From Phialophora verrucosa (taxonomy: Eukaryota > Ascomycota > Eurotiomycetes > Chaetothyriales > Herpotrichiellaceae), in the NCBI GenBank assembly GCA_002099365.1, contig MSED01000003.1:1984001-2048000 (forward strand): a DNA stretch of 64,000 nucleotides, written 5' to 3'. A model generated the notes under the pieces. It worked only from the letters and a program-made list of their open reading frames with translations. It did no database searches and was not told the origin of the DNA. Below, piece by piece: positions 63,147-64,000 of this stretch; position 1 is the first letter of the stretch, and the number at the start of each line of letters is the position of its first letter. The position numbers and the translations under genes are program-made.

Positions 63147-64000
63147 AGTCCTTTTTTTTTTCCTGGCCTCCCGGCAAATCTCAGCCCGTTGCTCGAAATC
63201 TTGCTGGCTAGTAATCAACCGACCCCCTTCTCCGATTTCGGCAGCGGCAATGATCTCAGCTATCTGCTCTACGATATCTTTGACAATCCTCTTGACGGCA
63301 TCAATGTAGATCTCTCTGACCATATCACTGGCTGGGGAATGAGCATGAATGACCGTGGCCTTCCTCTGAGCTGACGCCCTATTGTTGAGAAACTTAGAGA
63401 GGCTTCTCTCAAATATTCGTCAAACGGGCTCGACCTCAGAACGCCAGACCTTTTAACAAGGACAGCTCTGGCTCGACCGCGAGCAAATCACAGATGATGC
63501 GGTTATACTGCTCCAAAATCAAAGCACGATCATGATCGGCTACGGGCAATATTGAATCTTCGCCGAGGAACATCGTCGGTCGCCGCTCACGCTTCGTGGA
63601 CTATTCTAGAAAGGTGGGTGTACTGAGAGTGATAAGCAGGACCTGTTGGATTCGGCTTCTCTCTCGCCGACACCAATGAACTTCTTAATGTTCCTTGAAG
63701 TTGTGCTTTGGCTTTGGACATTCGGAATCCAGAGTTGGTGTCGTAGCCTAGCCAATGGCCCGCAAGCATGAACTGTCCAGCGTCAACGTCGACCACTTAC
63801 GGCAAGTCGACGATAGGGATAGTGATGATTTGCTTTAGAAAGCGGCAAAGGTCCTCACCCCCAAAAAACCGGCCCGTGGCTCTAGTTTTTTGGAGCGTGG
63901 TGGGATCGTTCCCGTCAGACCTAATATCAGTCGAACAGCCCATTTCCTGCCCAATGCAGATTTTGGGAGTTATACTACCTCAAGGTGCATTGATATGGAC
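63147..64000. other. Right edge, no confident gene; fragments of coding-like sequence on the minus strand
   Basis: Two minus-strand stretches look protein-like: 63796-63587 (AGQFMLAGHWLGYDTNSGFR) and about 63567-63433 (ILPVADHDRALILEQYNRII, ending ELSLLKGLAF). I could not join them with valid phase: the donor at 63590 is phase 2, while the clearest acceptor at 63540 needs phase 1. They may be a gene entering from the right, or remains of one. Confidence 0.35.

Noticed and set aside
62859..63323. Lys/Glu-rich minus-strand ORF of 154 codons
   Set aside because: It is antisense to the transcription-factor fragment, whose motifs are recognisable; the charged run comes from the T-rich tract.
1..64000. 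tRNA genes, rRNA, CRISPR arrays, transposons, terminal repeats
   Set aside because: No B-box-like GGTTCRANNCC with a paired A-box, no regular spacer-repeat array, no reverse transcriptase or transposase motif and no long inverted repeat were found by eye.

Overview
The window is nuclear DNA of a filamentous ascomycete (Pezizomycotina). A Dothideomycete-like fungus is my best guess, from the Leptosphaeria-type proton-pump opsin and from the kinds of secreted and membrane proteins; this is inference. Support for the broader call: GT-AG introns mostly 45-60 nt long, no operons, a fungal ergosterol gene (ERG9), fungal-only protein families and a GPI14-type mannosyltransferase. No rRNA, tRNA, CRISPR array or intact transposon was seen. 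Many protein models below were assembled by hand from splice signals and reading phase. Every exon set given for a complete gene sums to a whole number of codons.

Layout. 0-10 kb: 3' part of a single-pass surface protein whose intron holds a 19-copy hexamer repeat; DNA polymerase kappa (-) divergent from a coiled-coil fungal protein (+); a DnaJ-X cochaperone (-) divergent from squalene synthase ERG9 (+). 13-18 kb: a basic/glycine-rich protein and an F-box-like protein. 17.7-24.1 kb: a six-exon FAD-linked oxidase (-) and a seven-exon secreted GMC oxidoreductase (+), with 2.5 kb of gene-poor DNA between them. 25.9-31.9 kb: a cysteine-rich membrane protein, a second F-box protein and a flavin monooxygenase with an apparent GC-AG intron. 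32.3-41 kb: a housekeeping block with GPI14, TRAX (18-nt micro-exon, G-rich repeat at its stop codon), a small three-repeat RPEL protein, NBS1 and an AKR7-type aldo-keto reductase. 42.5-52 kb: a membrane orphan, a 194-aa orphan, APC11, a mitochondrial rhodanese and mitochondrial isoleucyl-tRNA synthetase. 53.3-64 kb: a type I rhodopsin, a small secreted cysteine protein, a decayed fucose-permease-like transporter, a CCCH-RBR ubiquitin ligase, an HSL-type esterase, a truncated transcription-factor fragment and unresolved edge sequence.

Genes that work together do so through cellular pathways and not through physical clustering. Pol kappa and NBS1 act in DNA damage tolerance and repair. APC11, the two F-box proteins and the RBR protein act in ubiquitin transfer. 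TRAX, and possibly the CCCH-RBR protein, act on RNA. ERG9 and GPI14 act in ER lipid and anchor synthesis. The rhodanese, IleRS and perhaps the AKR act in mitochondria. The most interesting items are the opsin with a complete proton-pump residue set, the RNA-binding-type RBR ligase, the RPEL protein, the small secreted protein and the dying transporter.
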